Of a stretch of DNA of 64,000 bases, positions 16,287 to 24,870 are shown in pieces. Position 1 is the first letter of the stretch. Every line of letters starts with the position of its first letter. Made by a program: the position numbers and the translations under genes. The stretch comes from UBA2256 sp964531105 (GTDB lineage: Bacteria; Spirochaetota; Spirochaetia; Treponematales; Rectinemataceae). The notes beneath the pieces are model-generated. The model ran no database searches, had not been told where the DNA came from, and was given only the letters and a program-made list of their open reading frames with translations. The stretch covers positions 7,559-71,558 of the forward strand of contig CAZHFN010000008.1 of NCBI GenBank assembly GCA_964531105.1. The letters run 5' to 3'.

Positions 16287-17789
16287 ATGTCTTCGCAGCA
16301 TTTCCCCCAAACTCTCAAGGGCTTGAGCGCGTATTTTATCGGTGCCAAGGGCACAGGCATGGCGGCCTTGGCAGAGATTTTCGCATCCCGGGGCGCCCGA
16401 ATCTCCGGAAGCGATGTTCCTGACAGTTTTTATACCGATGCAGTACTGGCAGCCCTGGGTCTGGTTCCCCACCAGTCCTTCGATGCAATCCATATCGGGG
16501 ATGATATAGATATTGTCCTCTATTCCGATGCGTATAACGCAGAGAACAATCCCGAAATGGCTTCTGCCGCAGCCAAGGGCTTGCCCATGTTCAGCTTTGC
16601 CCAGGCCTTGGGCGCCCTGTCAGAACTAGGCGATTCTTCGGGAATATCCGGCGTTCATGGAAAGACTACCACGACGGCCATGACAGGAAGTATCCTAGCC
16701 GCTCTGGGCTGCCCTGCCACGGTACTGGCCGGATCGGCTGTGGCCTCCTTCGGAGGAAGCTGCACCCTTAGGGCTGGGGATAGATATTTTATCGCCGAAA
16801 CCGATGAATATCGTCGCCATTTTATGCATTTTTCACCCCGCCGTCTGATCCTGACCAGCATCGAGAGCGATCATCAGGATTATTACCCCACCTACGAATC
16901 GATATTCACCGCCTATTGCGAATACTTGGATAAGTTGCCCCCTGAGGGGCTCCTGGTGTACTGCGCCGACGATCCAGGGGCCGCCGCAGCCGCGCAGCGG
17001 CTGCGGCAACTGCGCCAAGACCTGCGATTTGCCCCTTACGGGACTAAGGCGGAGGGGCAGTGGAAAATTAAGGACATACAGCAGGAGGAAGGCAGGAGCA
17101 TATTCTATATTGGGGATCGCAGCGAGGCTTTCGAGCTCCGGGTTCCCGGAGCCCATCTGGTCCTGGATGCCGTGGCGGCTTTGGCCCTGGCCGAAGATAT
17201 AATCAGGGACTGGAAGGGAAGGGCATTAGATGTAAAGGATTGGGAAAAGGCCAGGGAAGCCCTGCGAAATTTTTCCGGCTCCCGTCGTCGGTCCGAAATT
17301 ATCGGCCAGGCAGGGGGTGTGTTGTTCATGGATGATTATGCCCATCACCCCAGCGCCCTGGCTGCCACAATTGAGGGCATAAAAGCCTTCTGGCCTTCCC
17401 GCAGGCTGGTGGTGGACTTTATGTCCCATACCTACTCGCGTACCGCGGCCCTTTTAGACGAATTCGCAGCCAGCTTGGACAGGGCTGACTGCTTAATTCT
17501 CCACGGCATCTATGCTTCAGCCAGGGAAAAACCTGTGGAAGGCCTTTCGGGATTGAGCATTCTGGAAAAGGTCAGGGCCAGAAGGCCTGACCTGGAGCCG
17601 CTTGCACAGCAATCTTCTGCCGAGCCTGCTGCAGATAGATTCATCCATTATTCGGAAAAACCTCTGGAAGCTGTAGATGACCTTGTAAGGGCCCTCCAGC
17701 CTGGGGATCTCTTTATAACCATGGGAGCAGGGGACAATTGGAAATTAGGCAGGGCAGTCCTCGATCACCTCAAGAAGAAGGAAGCATAA
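16287..17789 (+). CDS. murC: UDP-N-acetylmuramate--L-alanine ligase
   Basis: Adds L-Ala to UDP-MurNAc in peptidoglycan precursor synthesis (500 aa, cytoplasmic). The Mur ligase layout is clear: an N-terminal Rossmann domain with FIGAKGTGMAALAEI, the ATP loop GVHGKTTTTAM (about 117-127), the catalytic ETDEYRRHF segment, and C-terminal MDDYAHHPSAL. The last segment also fits Mpl ligases, which act on recycled tripeptide. Length and the absence of another candidate here favour MurC. It is followed without a gap by yicC. The Ala-Gln-Arg-rich stretch near residue 235 is encoded by a perfect hairpin. Confidence 0.85.
   Translation: MSSQHFPQTLKGLSAYFIGAKGTGMAALAEIFASRGARISGSDVPDSFYTDAVLAALGLVPHQSFDAIHIGDDIDIVLYSDAYNAENNPEMASAAAKGLPMFSFAQALGALSELGDSSGISGVHGKTTTTAMTGSILAALGCPATVLAGSAVASFGGSCTLRAGDRYFIAETDEYRRHFMHFSPRRLILTSIESDHQDYYPTYESIFTAYCEYLDKLPPEGLLVYCADDPGAAAAAQRLRQLRQDLRFAPYGTKAEGQWKIKDIQQEEGRSIFYIGDRSEAFELRVPGAHLVLDAVAALALAEDIIRDWKGRALDVKDWEKAREALRNFSGSRRRSEIIGQAGGVLFMDDYAHHPSALAATIEGIKAFWPSRRLVVDFMSHTYSRTAALLDEFAASLDRADCLILHGIYASAREKPVEGLSGLSILEKVRARRPDLEPLAQQSSAEPAADRFIHYSEKPLEAVDDLVRALQPGDLFITMGAGDNWKLGRAVLDHLKKKEA
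16983..17007. repeat. Perfect hairpin inside murC
   Basis: GCCGCAGCCGC (16983-16993) and GCGGCTGCGGC (16997-17007) are perfect complements around GCA. The repeat encodes an Ala-rich linker and has no T-run. Confidence 0.8.
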
Positions 17790-18656
17790 ATGTTCATGAG
17801 CATGACCGGTTTCGCCCAGGATGTTTTCGATCAGAGTGATCTGGCGGGCAGCATTCAGATAAAATCATACAACAACAGGTATTTGGATATATCCCTATCC
17901 CTGCCTTCCCAGTTCTCCAGCTTCGAGCCTCGCATCCAAGCCCTTCTGGCCGAGAGGATCCATAGGGGAAAGGTGGAGTATAGCTTGAGGATTCGACGCA
18001 TGGAAAAGCCTGCATCCATCCGGATAGATCCTGTGGCGGCCAGAACTGTCCACGAGGCACTCTCTCAGATAGCCACCGATTTGGGTCTCGCGGATCGTCC
18101 ATCATTGGGTATGGTGTCTTCATTTGAGGGTGTCCTGAGTTTCGAAAAGGAGTTGGATGCAGAAAACTACTGGCCTCTTGTAGAAGCCAAAAGCCTGGCG
18201 GCTCTGAGTTGTTTCGAGGAATCGAGAAAGAAGGAAGGTGCAGCTACAGAAGTCAACATTATAGGCGAGCTCGAGCGCTTTAAGAATGGGCTTTCGGTGG
18301 TTCGTGAGCATGTGGCGCTCATAGAGTCCAATATTCTAGGACAGTTGAAGTCCCGGTTCGATGAAGTTCTTCCCAAGGGTTATGATGAAGGGAGAATGCT
18401 GCAGGAAGTGGCGGTCCAGATGGTCAGGTTTAGCATCAATGAGGAGGTATCCCGCCTGGATGCCCATATAAAAGCCTTTGTTGAGTTCTGCGGCGAGGAA
18501 TCCCCGGCCAAGCGCCTGGATTTCCTGTGTCAGGAAATGAACAGGGAAACCAACACCATAGGTTCTAAAAACATGCTCATCCCAGTAGCCCATGCAGTTG
18601 TAGAGATGAAGGATTCCCTGGAGAATATAAGGGAACAGCTGAGGAACATAGAATGA
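17790..18656 (+). CDS. yicC: YicC family protein (endoribonuclease-like)
   Basis: Member of the YicC/YloC family (288 aa), implicated in RNA cleavage and late-growth physiology in other bacteria. The N-terminus MSMTGFAQ is the family hallmark. The C-terminal part contains EVSRLDAHIKAF and GKRLDFLCQEMNRE-type sequence (here AKRLDFLCQEMNRETNTIGS), the conserved DUF1732 end. ATG 17790 directly follows the murC stop and is preceded by AAGGA; translation could also begin at the Met two codons later. It overlaps the next gene by 4 nt. Confidence 0.9.
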   Translation: MFMSMTGFAQDVFDQSDLAGSIQIKSYNNRYLDISLSLPSQFSSFEPRIQALLAERIHRGKVEYSLRIRRMEKPASIRIDPVAARTVHEALSQIATDLGLADRPSLGMVSSFEGVLSFEKELDAENYWPLVEAKSLAALSCFEESRKKEGAATEVNIIGELERFKNGLSVVREHVALIESNILGQLKSRFDEVLPKGYDEGRMLQEVAVQMVRFSINEEVSRLDAHIKAFVEFCGEESPAKRLDFLCQEMNRETNTIGSKNMLIPVAHAVVEMKDSLENIREQLRNIE

Positions 18657-19195
18657 ATAATCCCGTTTCATCAATCATCGCCATCTCGGGAAAATCGGGC
18701 TGCGGCAATACCACGGTATCCCGCATGGTTGCCGAAATGCTGGGCAGGCAATTCATAAACTACACCTTCAGGAAAATGGCCCAGGAGGAGGGGATGAGCC
18801 TTGCGCAGCTTCTTGCCCTGGCCAAGGATGATCCTTCCTGGGACCGGCTTCTAGATTCGCGACAGGTGGACTTGGCCCACAAGGAAGATTGCGTGATAGG
18901 CTCGCGCTTGGCGATGTGGCTCTTGAGCGATGCCGACCTGCGTGTGTATCTGCGAGCCAGCCAAGGAGTAAGGGTTGAAAGGATATTTTCCAGGGAAGGG
19001 GGCGACAGGGAACAGATCGCCCGCTTTACCGAAGCCAGAGACAAGGACGATCAGCGGAGATACAGGGAAATCTATGGAATCGATACAGAGGATCTTTCCA
19101 GCGCTCATCTGGTCATCGATACCGAACAGTGGGATGCGGCGGCGACAGCGGCGATTATTGTCAAGGCATTTTCTGCTAGGCTGGGCAGTAAATAA
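18653..19195 (+). CDS. Cytidylate kinase-like protein with GNT P-loop
   Basis: Small P-loop kinase-like protein (180 aa) similar to the archaeal-type cytidylate kinase family. The nucleotide loop is ISGKSGCGNTTVSR (about 10-23), where Asn replaces the usual Walker A Lys before TT. Arg-rich RRYREIYGIDTEDLSS and DLVIDT-like AHLVIDTE match the C-terminal half of such kinases. A canonical cmk lies at 30900, so this is a paralogue. CMP or UMP phosphorylation is possible but unproven. The gene overlaps yicC by 4 nt, with GAGGAA upstream. Confidence 0.75.
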   Translation: MNNPVSSIIAISGKSGCGNTTVSRMVAEMLGRQFINYTFRKMAQEEGMSLAQLLALAKDDPSWDRLLDSRQVDLAHKEDCVIGSRLAMWLLSDADLRVYLRASQGVRVERIFSREGGDREQIARFTEARDKDDQRRYREIYGIDTEDLSSAHLVIDTEQWDAAATAAIIVKAFSARLGSK

Positions 19196-19217
19196 TTGCT
19201 GAAATCCAGCATCAGGG

Positions 19218-19280
19218 CAGTATAGGGCAACGGGTCAGTATAGGTTGGCAGAACAGTTTAGAGTGGCGGGGCAGTAATGG
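19218..19280. repeat. Degenerate 18-bp tandem repeat upstream of galM
   Basis: CAGTATAG-type units begin at 19218, 19236, 19254 and 19272, a constant 18-bp period. Each starts with CAGT; the last carries the galM ATG at 19277. The first two units each contain a -10-like TATAGG. Confidence 0.6.
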
Positions 19281-20311
19281 AAAAAAAGCGCTTTGGCACG
19301 CTCTCCTCCGGAGAGGAAGTATCACTGTACATCCTGGATTCCGGGGATTTTCGTGCAGCCTGGACTGATTATGGAGCCACATGGCTCAGTTTAATAATGC
19401 CTGACAGGTACGGGGTGAAAGATGATATTATCCTGGGCTTTTCCAACCTGGATTCCTATCTCCAGCCCCACCCCTACTTTGGCTCAACCATAGGCCGTTA
19501 CGCCAACAGAATCGCAAACTCAGGATTTTTCCTGGGTAGCCGCGAATTCAAACTTTTTGCCAACGATGGACCCCAGCATCTCCATGGAGGAAGACGGGGA
19601 TTTGGCCGGAGACTCTGGAAAGGCGAGATGGCCACAGTCGAGGGGAATCCAGCACTCAAGCTGGAATTGACAAGCCCCGACGGCGAGGAGGGCTACCCCG
19701 GCAAGGTGTACATTGTTTTCATGATTGTCCTAGACGCCGAAGGCAGGCTCACGCTGAGCTATGAGGCTGCCGCAGACAGTCCGACCCCCTTGAACCTCTG
19801 CAATCACGCGTATTTCAACCTTAAAGGCGAGGGCAGGGGCACCATGCTGGAACATCAGCTTGAACTGCGCTGCTCAAGCTATCTTCCGGTGGATTCCAGG
19901 CTTATCCCCTTGGAGGGAACTCCCCGTCCGGTGGAGGGATCCCCCTTCGATTTCAGGATTTCCAAAACCCTCGGGCGAGATATCGCAAGCACCGGAGGGG
20001 GCTATGACCATTGCCTTGTCATAGACAAGGCATGCTCGGGCGGGGGCGGTCCTTTCGCCGTACTGAAGGAGCCTGAAAGCGGCAGATGCCTTAGAATGTG
20101 GACGAGCATGCCGGGTGTTCAGCTGTATTCCGGCAATATGCTGAATGGGGTAAAAGGAAAAAACGACTCAGTCTATGGTCCTAGGGATGGGCTTTGCCTT
20201 GAAACCCAATACTTTCCTGATTCCCCCAACAGAGCTGACTATCCATCCTGCCTGGCCGAGCCTGGCAGGATCTGGCGGCATTATACCAGGTATCAATTCT
20301 TCCTGGACTAG
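19277..20311 (+). CDS. galM: Aldose 1-epimerase (galactose mutarotase)
   Basis: Interconverts alpha and beta anomers of galactose or glucose (344 aa, cytoplasmic). Conserved elements appear in order: GSTIGRYANRI (about 72-82), QHLHGGRRGF, the catalytic His in NLCNHAYFNL (about 174-183), GGYDHCLVID, and the C-terminal catalytic Glu in LETQYFPDSPNR. No signal peptide. It is separate from the galactokinase-like gene at 53.4 kb. The start is preceded by GGGG in the last unit of an 18-bp repeat. Confidence 0.95.
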   Translation: MEKKRFGTLSSGEEVSLYILDSGDFRAAWTDYGATWLSLIMPDRYGVKDDIILGFSNLDSYLQPHPYFGSTIGRYANRIANSGFFLGSREFKLFANDGPQHLHGGRRGFGRRLWKGEMATVEGNPALKLELTSPDGEEGYPGKVYIVFMIVLDAEGRLTLSYEAAADSPTPLNLCNHAYFNLKGEGRGTMLEHQLELRCSSYLPVDSRLIPLEGTPRPVEGSPFDFRISKTLGRDIASTGGGYDHCLVIDKACSGGGGPFAVLKEPESGRCLRMWTSMPGVQLYSGNMLNGVKGKNDSVYGPRDGLCLETQYFPDSPNRADYPSCLAEPGRIWRHYTRYQFFLD

Positions 20312-20394
20312 ACGCTGCAGCCTCATCTAAGCCGGGGGGACAGGAAGCCGATTTTATAGTACACTTAAGCACTACACTACGTGAGGAGAAGGCC

Positions 20395-21529
20395 ATGCTA
20401 GAAGAACTATCCAAGCCCATTGATGAGCTCAGGGGAGAAATAATAGATATCTGGGGGCGTCTTTGACTCCGATGCCCTTGAAGCTTCAATAAAGGAAAAG
20501 GAAAGCCTTTCTTCGGATCCCGATTTCTGGAATGATTCGGCCAAGGCTGGCAGAATATTCGCTTCCATAAAACAGGCCAAGGAAAGGCTGGATACCTGGA
20601 AATCACTGGTCAAGGATATTGATAGTCTAAGAGAGTTCTGTGAAATAGCCCTGGAGGAAGAACAGGGGGACATGGAGGCCGACATAGCCACAAGCCTCCA
20701 GAGCATCAGGGAGCGCTTCGACAAGGCAGTGGTGCTTGAACTGCTCTCTGGCGAGGCCGATTCATCCGACGCCTTCGTATCCATTCACGCTGGGTCCGGA
20801 GGAACCGAAGCCTGCGACTGGGCGAGCATGCTCTTGCGCATGTACACCCGCTGGGCTGAGCGCAGAGGCTTCAGCGCCGAAGTGATAGATCTCCTCGAAG
20901 CCGAGGGAGGGGTGAAGTCAGCTACCATTCAGATCCACGGTTCCTATGCCTATGGGTATCTGAGAGGTGAAAGCGGCGTTCACAGGCTCGTCCGAATTTC
21001 TCCCTTCGACGCCAATGCCAGGAGGCATACTTCTTTTGCCTCTCTTTACGTTCTGCCTGTTCTGGACGATTCCATCACGGTGGATATCCGCCCTGAGGAT
21101 ATCCGCATAGATACCTACCGCTCCGGAGGAGCCGGCGGCCAGAAGGTCAATAAAACGGACTCGGCGGTGCGAATAACCCACCTGGAAACCGGAATTGTCG
21201 TCACCTGCCAGAATGAGCGCAGCCAGTATAAAAACAAGGATGTGGCGATGAGCGTGCTCAAATCCAGGCTGTATGAGTACTACAGGCAGGAGAAAGAAAA
21301 GGAAAACGAAAGGTTCCAGAGCGATAAAAAGGAAATAGCCTGGGGTTCCCAAATCCGTTCCTACGTATTCCAGCCTTACACACTCGTAAAGGATCACAGG
21401 ACAAAGTTTTCGGTGGGCAATGTATATGGGGTGATGGATGGGGACATAGATCCCTTTATAGAGAACTTTTTAAGATGGCGCTGGAAGGGCGGCGTCACGG
21501 CGACAGATGCGGATGATGAGGATTTATAG
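20395..21529 (+). CDS. prfB: Peptide chain release factor 2, programmed +1 frameshift
   Basis: Releases peptides at UGA and UAA. The first 23 codons from ATG 20395 (GGAGAAGG upstream) end at an in-frame TGA at 20464. Reading continues in the +1 frame from GAC 20465 to the stop at 21529, giving 377 aa, close to the usual 365. The second part has SPF (about 202-204), the RF2 stop-codon recognition tripeptide, and GGQ at 247-249, the peptide-release motif. RF2 regulates its own synthesis through this frameshift. The overlapping downstream membrane-protein gene begins 23 nt before the stop. Confidence 0.96.
20453..20467 (+). promoter_or_regulatory. prfB recoding site
   Basis: GGGGG (20453-20457) acts as the internal Shine-Dalgarno, three bases before the slippery CTT (20461-20463). 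TGA (20464-20466) followed by C completes the CTT-TGA-C signal known from bacterial prfB genes. Confidence 0.95.
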
Positions 21530-22691
21530 AAAGCTTAAGCGCCTTCCAGCTTCGCGGTTTCCCACGGAGCCCGGGCTTTCCATGCTCCCAACCTTAAGGC
21601 TTGTTCTCCTGGCTTTGGTGTTCTGGGCTTCTAGCTCCCTTCCTGCCTTTACCCAGGAAACGGTAGCCACCCCCGAAGCCTGGACCCTGGGTATGGGACT
21701 TTTTTTCCCCCTTGCCGAAAATGAACTGGAGGACCTCCTGGCCCGCTTGCCGAGCTTGGAGGAATGTTCAGCCCTGGCTATAGAAAGAGGGGAGGGAGGG
21801 CTTTCCTCCGCTATTCCTCTCCTCCTTTCCAGGATTGTGGAACCGCTTCCATCCAGAGATATTTTGGAAGACCAGCAGCCGACTGCAGGGAAAAGGCTGC
21901 CTGGTTTTAAAAGAAAATCTAAAGATGAGGCTCTTTTTGATATCAGGAGCGACAAGGAAGCGATTCAAGCCCTGGATGCCTATGTGCTGGGTTTTTACGC
22001 AAATACCGGCCAAGGCCTGGACTGTATTCTTTTGTACTTCGAAAAAGGCCAGCTTCTTGCGGTGAATTCTGCGGCAGCGACGCTGGACAGCATGGAATTG
22101 GAAAAGATTCCCCAGCTGTTTCTATCCAGGATTCTTTCCTGGGTCAGGGGAAAGCCCTTAAGCGTATATGACATTGAAGTCACTGCCCCGCCCGCCCTCT
22201 TGCTTACTCCAGTCAACCTTGCGTCAGGCCTCTGGGAAATCGAGGGTTCCAGGATCTTTGCCCTGGGGTCGGGCGTGGCGGCGCTTACTCTACGCGTTCC
22301 GGGATATGAAATAAAGGACCTTGAAATTACCAATAATGAATCCTATATCTACAAAAAAATTAACCCAAGCCTCGTCAAGCTTTCTCCTTCCACGGCTTCT
22401 TTGAATCCGGGTCACTACGCCCAGACCTTGGAATGGAGGGAAGAGTCAGCCTTTGTCAGAGCAGACAGCAGATTTAGATCGGCTTTGGGCCGCTTTATAT
22501 TGAGTCTTCCCATCAGTTTTCTTGCAACAGGACAATTTCTTTCCACTCAGGAAGCGTATTCGCGTTCAGCCAGGCCTGCCTGGGCATTTTATGCATCGGG
22601 CGGATTCGCCGGCATATCTCTGGGCTTAAGCCTGGGACTGGCGGTGGACAGCATACTGGCCCTCGTGGATATGATGAGACTTTCGAGATAA
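21507..22691 (+). CDS. Membrane protein with PEGA-like domain, unknown function
   Basis: I do not recognise a named family for this 394-aa protein. A basic N-terminus leads into a signal or anchor segment (LRLVLLALVFWASSSLPAF, about 31-49). A long extracytoplasmic region includes a stretch near residues 240-290 resembling a PEGA domain (ALTLRVPGYEIKDLEI). The end has two hydrophobic segments (about 328-345 and 360-385), suggesting an inner-membrane anchor. The start is uncertain: ATG 21507, 21513 and 21516 overlap prfB, and ATG 21582 sits just before the signal segment. Its place between prfB and ftsY gives no clear hint. Confidence 0.75.
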   Translation: MRMMRIYRKLKRLPASRFPTEPGLSMLPTLRLVLLALVFWASSSLPAFTQETVATPEAWTLGMGLFFPLAENELEDLLARLPSLEECSALAIERGEGGLSSAIPLLLSRIVEPLPSRDILEDQQPTAGKRLPGFKRKSKDEALFDIRSDKEAIQALDAYVLGFYANTGQGLDCILLYFEKGQLLAVNSAAATLDSMELEKIPQLFLSRILSWVRGKPLSVYDIEVTAPPALLLTPVNLASGLWEIEGSRIFALGSGVAALTLRVPGYEIKDLEITNNESYIYKKINPSLVKLSPSTASLNPGHYAQTLEWREESAFVRADSRFRSALGRFILSLPISFLATGQFLSTQEAYSRSARPAWAFYASGGFAGISLGLSLGLAVDSILALVDMMRLSR

Positions 22692-22711
22692 TATAACTAC
22701 CTGGAGTCATC

Positions 22712-23575
22712 ATGGGTTTTGCAGACAGGATCAAAGCGCTTTTCAGGAAACAGGTTCTCGATGATGCGGTCTTCGACGATCTGGCCGATCTCTTGGTAGA
22801 GGGTGATCTGGGGGCGGCTTTCGCCTTCGAAGTAGTGGATGAGCTCAAAGCCGCCTGCAAGAAGGACAGGATAGACAACCCCGAAGCCGCCAGGCGTAAA
22901 CTCAAGGAACTGCTACGCCCTTACGCGCTCAAGAAGGATTTTCAGCTTGAAAAGGGAGTTCTCAATATCATCCTCCTTCTGGGGGTAAACGGAGTAGGCA
23001 AGACTACGTCCTGCGCCAAGTTGGCAGTCTGGGCCAGACAGAGAGGAGCGGAGAATATCGTGCTGGCTGCGGGGGACACCTTCAGGGCTGCTGCGGTAAA
23101 TCAACTTAAAATTCATGGAGAAAGGACCAATGTCAGAGTTGTCGCCCAACATCAGGGCGCCGACTCAGCCGCCGTGCTCTGGGACAGTATCGAAGCCGCA
23201 GGCGCCCAGGCTTCAGGTCTCGTGATCGCCGATACTGCAGGAAGGATGCATACCAGGCAGGATTTGCTCAAAGAACTGGAAAAGATGAACAAGATAGTGA
23301 CGCAGAGGGCACCCGGGGCCAATTACCGAAAAATCCTCGTGCTCGATTCCACAACAGGGCAGAACGGAATGCGCCAAGCCGAAACCTTTCATGGGGCTGT
23401 GAGCCTCGATGGAGTCATCCTCACCAAGCATGATTCCACTGCCAAGGGCGGCATGGTGCTGAGCCTGGCCAAGCAGTTTGGCCTTGCTACTCTCTTTGTG
23501 GGCACCGGTGAGGGATATGCCGACTTTGCCCCCTTCGATCCCGATAGTTTCCTCGATGGATTTATAGGTCTTTAG
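22712..23575 (+). CDS. ftsY: Signal recognition particle receptor FtsY
   Basis: SRP receptor GTPase that docks ribosome-nascent-chain complexes at the translocon (287 aa). It has only the NG domains and lacks the acidic A domain, as in many bacteria. G motifs are GVNGVGKTTSCAKLA (about 90-104), AGDTFRAAAVNQL, DTAGRMHTRQDLL, and TKHDSTAKGGM (the TKxD guanine motif). ATG has GGAG upstream. It leads directly into the lol-type genes, so protein targeting and lipoprotein export are co-encoded. Confidence 0.96.
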   Translation: MGFADRIKALFRKQVLDDAVFDDLADLLVEGDLGAAFAFEVVDELKAACKKDRIDNPEAARRKLKELLRPYALKKDFQLEKGVLNIILLLGVNGVGKTTSCAKLAVWARQRGAENIVLAAGDTFRAAAVNQLKIHGERTNVRVVAQHQGADSAAVLWDSIEAAGAQASGLVIADTAGRMHTRQDLLKELEKMNKIVTQRAPGANYRKILVLDSTTGQNGMRQAETFHGAVSLDGVILTKHDSTAKGGMVLSLAKQFGLATLFVGTGEGYADFAPFDPDSFLDGFIGL

Positions 23576-23577
23576 CA

Positions 23578-24870
23578 ATGACTATAGCCTCCCGCCTTTT
23601 TGCCGCTGCCCGCTGGGGCTTTTCGGGAAAGCGGCGTATGTCCCTGCGCAGGGCATCCTTGGCGGCGGCGGGCATCGCGGTGGGGGTGGGCGCCCTCATC
23701 ATTGTACTGGGGGTCATGGGCGGGCTGCAGAAGGGCTATATCGATTCCATCCTGGAGATTTCATCCTTTCACCTAAGGGCGAGTTCGGCAAAGCCAATTT
23801 CCGACGACACCATGTCCGAGCTTCGTTCCCTGGATGGTATTGCCTCTGCCCTCCGCTTCAAGGAAACCCAGGTGCTGGCCATTGGACCCTCGGGCACAAC
23901 CTTGAACTTGGCCTTGCGAGCCTTCGAAGCTGGCAGTGGCGCCTCGGATCCTGGCCTGGCTAGAGCCCTCGGCCTGCCGGCGGACATTGAGTTTCCTGAC
24001 GCGGAAGGACTCGTGCTGGGCAAGGAGGCGGCGGAGGTCTTGGGCGCTGACGAGGGTACGGAAATAAGGCTTTTCGGGATGGTGCAAACTCCTGATGAAG
24101 GCATAGTCCCCATAGATGCTAGGTATAAGGTCGCTGGAAATTTTACCTCGGGCTATTACGAATTCGATTCCTCCATGGCCTTCGCCGGCCTGGGTGAACA
24201 AGGTGCATCTAGGGATTTTATGGCGAAGGCAGACTGGAACCTAGGTATAAAACTGCGAAAGCGATTCGACACCCGGACCATGGAAGCCAGGGTGGCTACG
24301 GTTCTGGGCGAAGGCGACTGGGGACTGCTGAGTTGGCGGGAGTATAACAGGAGCTTTTTCGGAGCGCTCCGGATGGAAAAGACCATCATGATGCTCCTGG
24401 TCAGCCTCATTTTTGTTGTCGTGGGCATCAATTTTTTCCATGCCATGAGGCGGAGCATCGCAGGCAAAATGGCCGATATTGCGGTGCTGAAATCCTTAGG
24501 CGCGAGCGAGACTGACATACGCAGCATCTTTGTTCTGGATGGGCTTTCCATAGGAATTTCGGGAGCCTTTATTGGGACGCTCCTGGGTTTGATTACGGCC
24601 TTCAACATCAACGCGATTGTGGAGTTTTTCTCCTCCCTGCTCAGAACCCTAGCGGCCTGGCTGGGGAGCATCGGACTTGCCCTGCCCGGGAGCGATTACA
24701 GGCTTTTTTCGCCAGCCCACTACTATATCGATGCAATCCCTGTATCCATAGCGGCTGGGGAACTTACATTCATAGTATTCACCGCCGTCGCCTCCACTGC
24801 CATTGCGGCATCGGCCGCATCCCGCAGGGTTTCCGAGGCGAGTCCTTCGGAGGTATTCAGGAATGAATGA
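23578..24870 (+). CDS. lolC: Lipoprotein-export ABC transporter permease (LolC/LolE type)
   Basis: Inner-membrane subunit (430 aa) of the ABC system that extracts lipoproteins for transfer to the outer membrane. One N-terminal membrane segment (about 33-53) is followed by a roughly 200-residue periplasmic MacB-like domain. A C-terminal FtsX domain has three segments and the typical ADIAVLKSLGASETDIRSIF. It begins 2 nt after ftsY and overlaps lolD by 8 nt. LolC or LolE identity cannot be assigned by eye; position relative to lolD suggests LolC. Confidence 0.85.
   Translation: MTIASRLFAAARWGFSGKRRMSLRRASLAAAGIAVGVGALIIVLGVMGGLQKGYIDSILEISSFHLRASSAKPISDDTMSELRSLDGIASALRFKETQVLAIGPSGTTLNLALRAFEAGSGASDPGLARALGLPADIEFPDAEGLVLGKEAAEVLGADEGTEIRLFGMVQTPDEGIVPIDARYKVAGNFTSGYYEFDSSMAFAGLGEQGASRDFMAKADWNLGIKLRKRFDTRTMEARVATVLGEGDWGLLSWREYNRSFFGALRMEKTIMMLLVSLIFVVVGINFFHAMRRSIAGKMADIAVLKSLGASETDIRSIFVLDGLSIGISGAFIGTLLGLITAFNINAIVEFFSSLLRTLAAWLGSIGLALPGSDYRLFSPAHYYIDAIPVSIAAGELTFIVFTAVASTAIAASAASRRVSEASPSEVFRNE

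Noticed and set aside
20398..20671. prfB as a pseudogene
   Set aside because: The in-frame TGA is the programmed frameshift signal; the downstream frame is intact.
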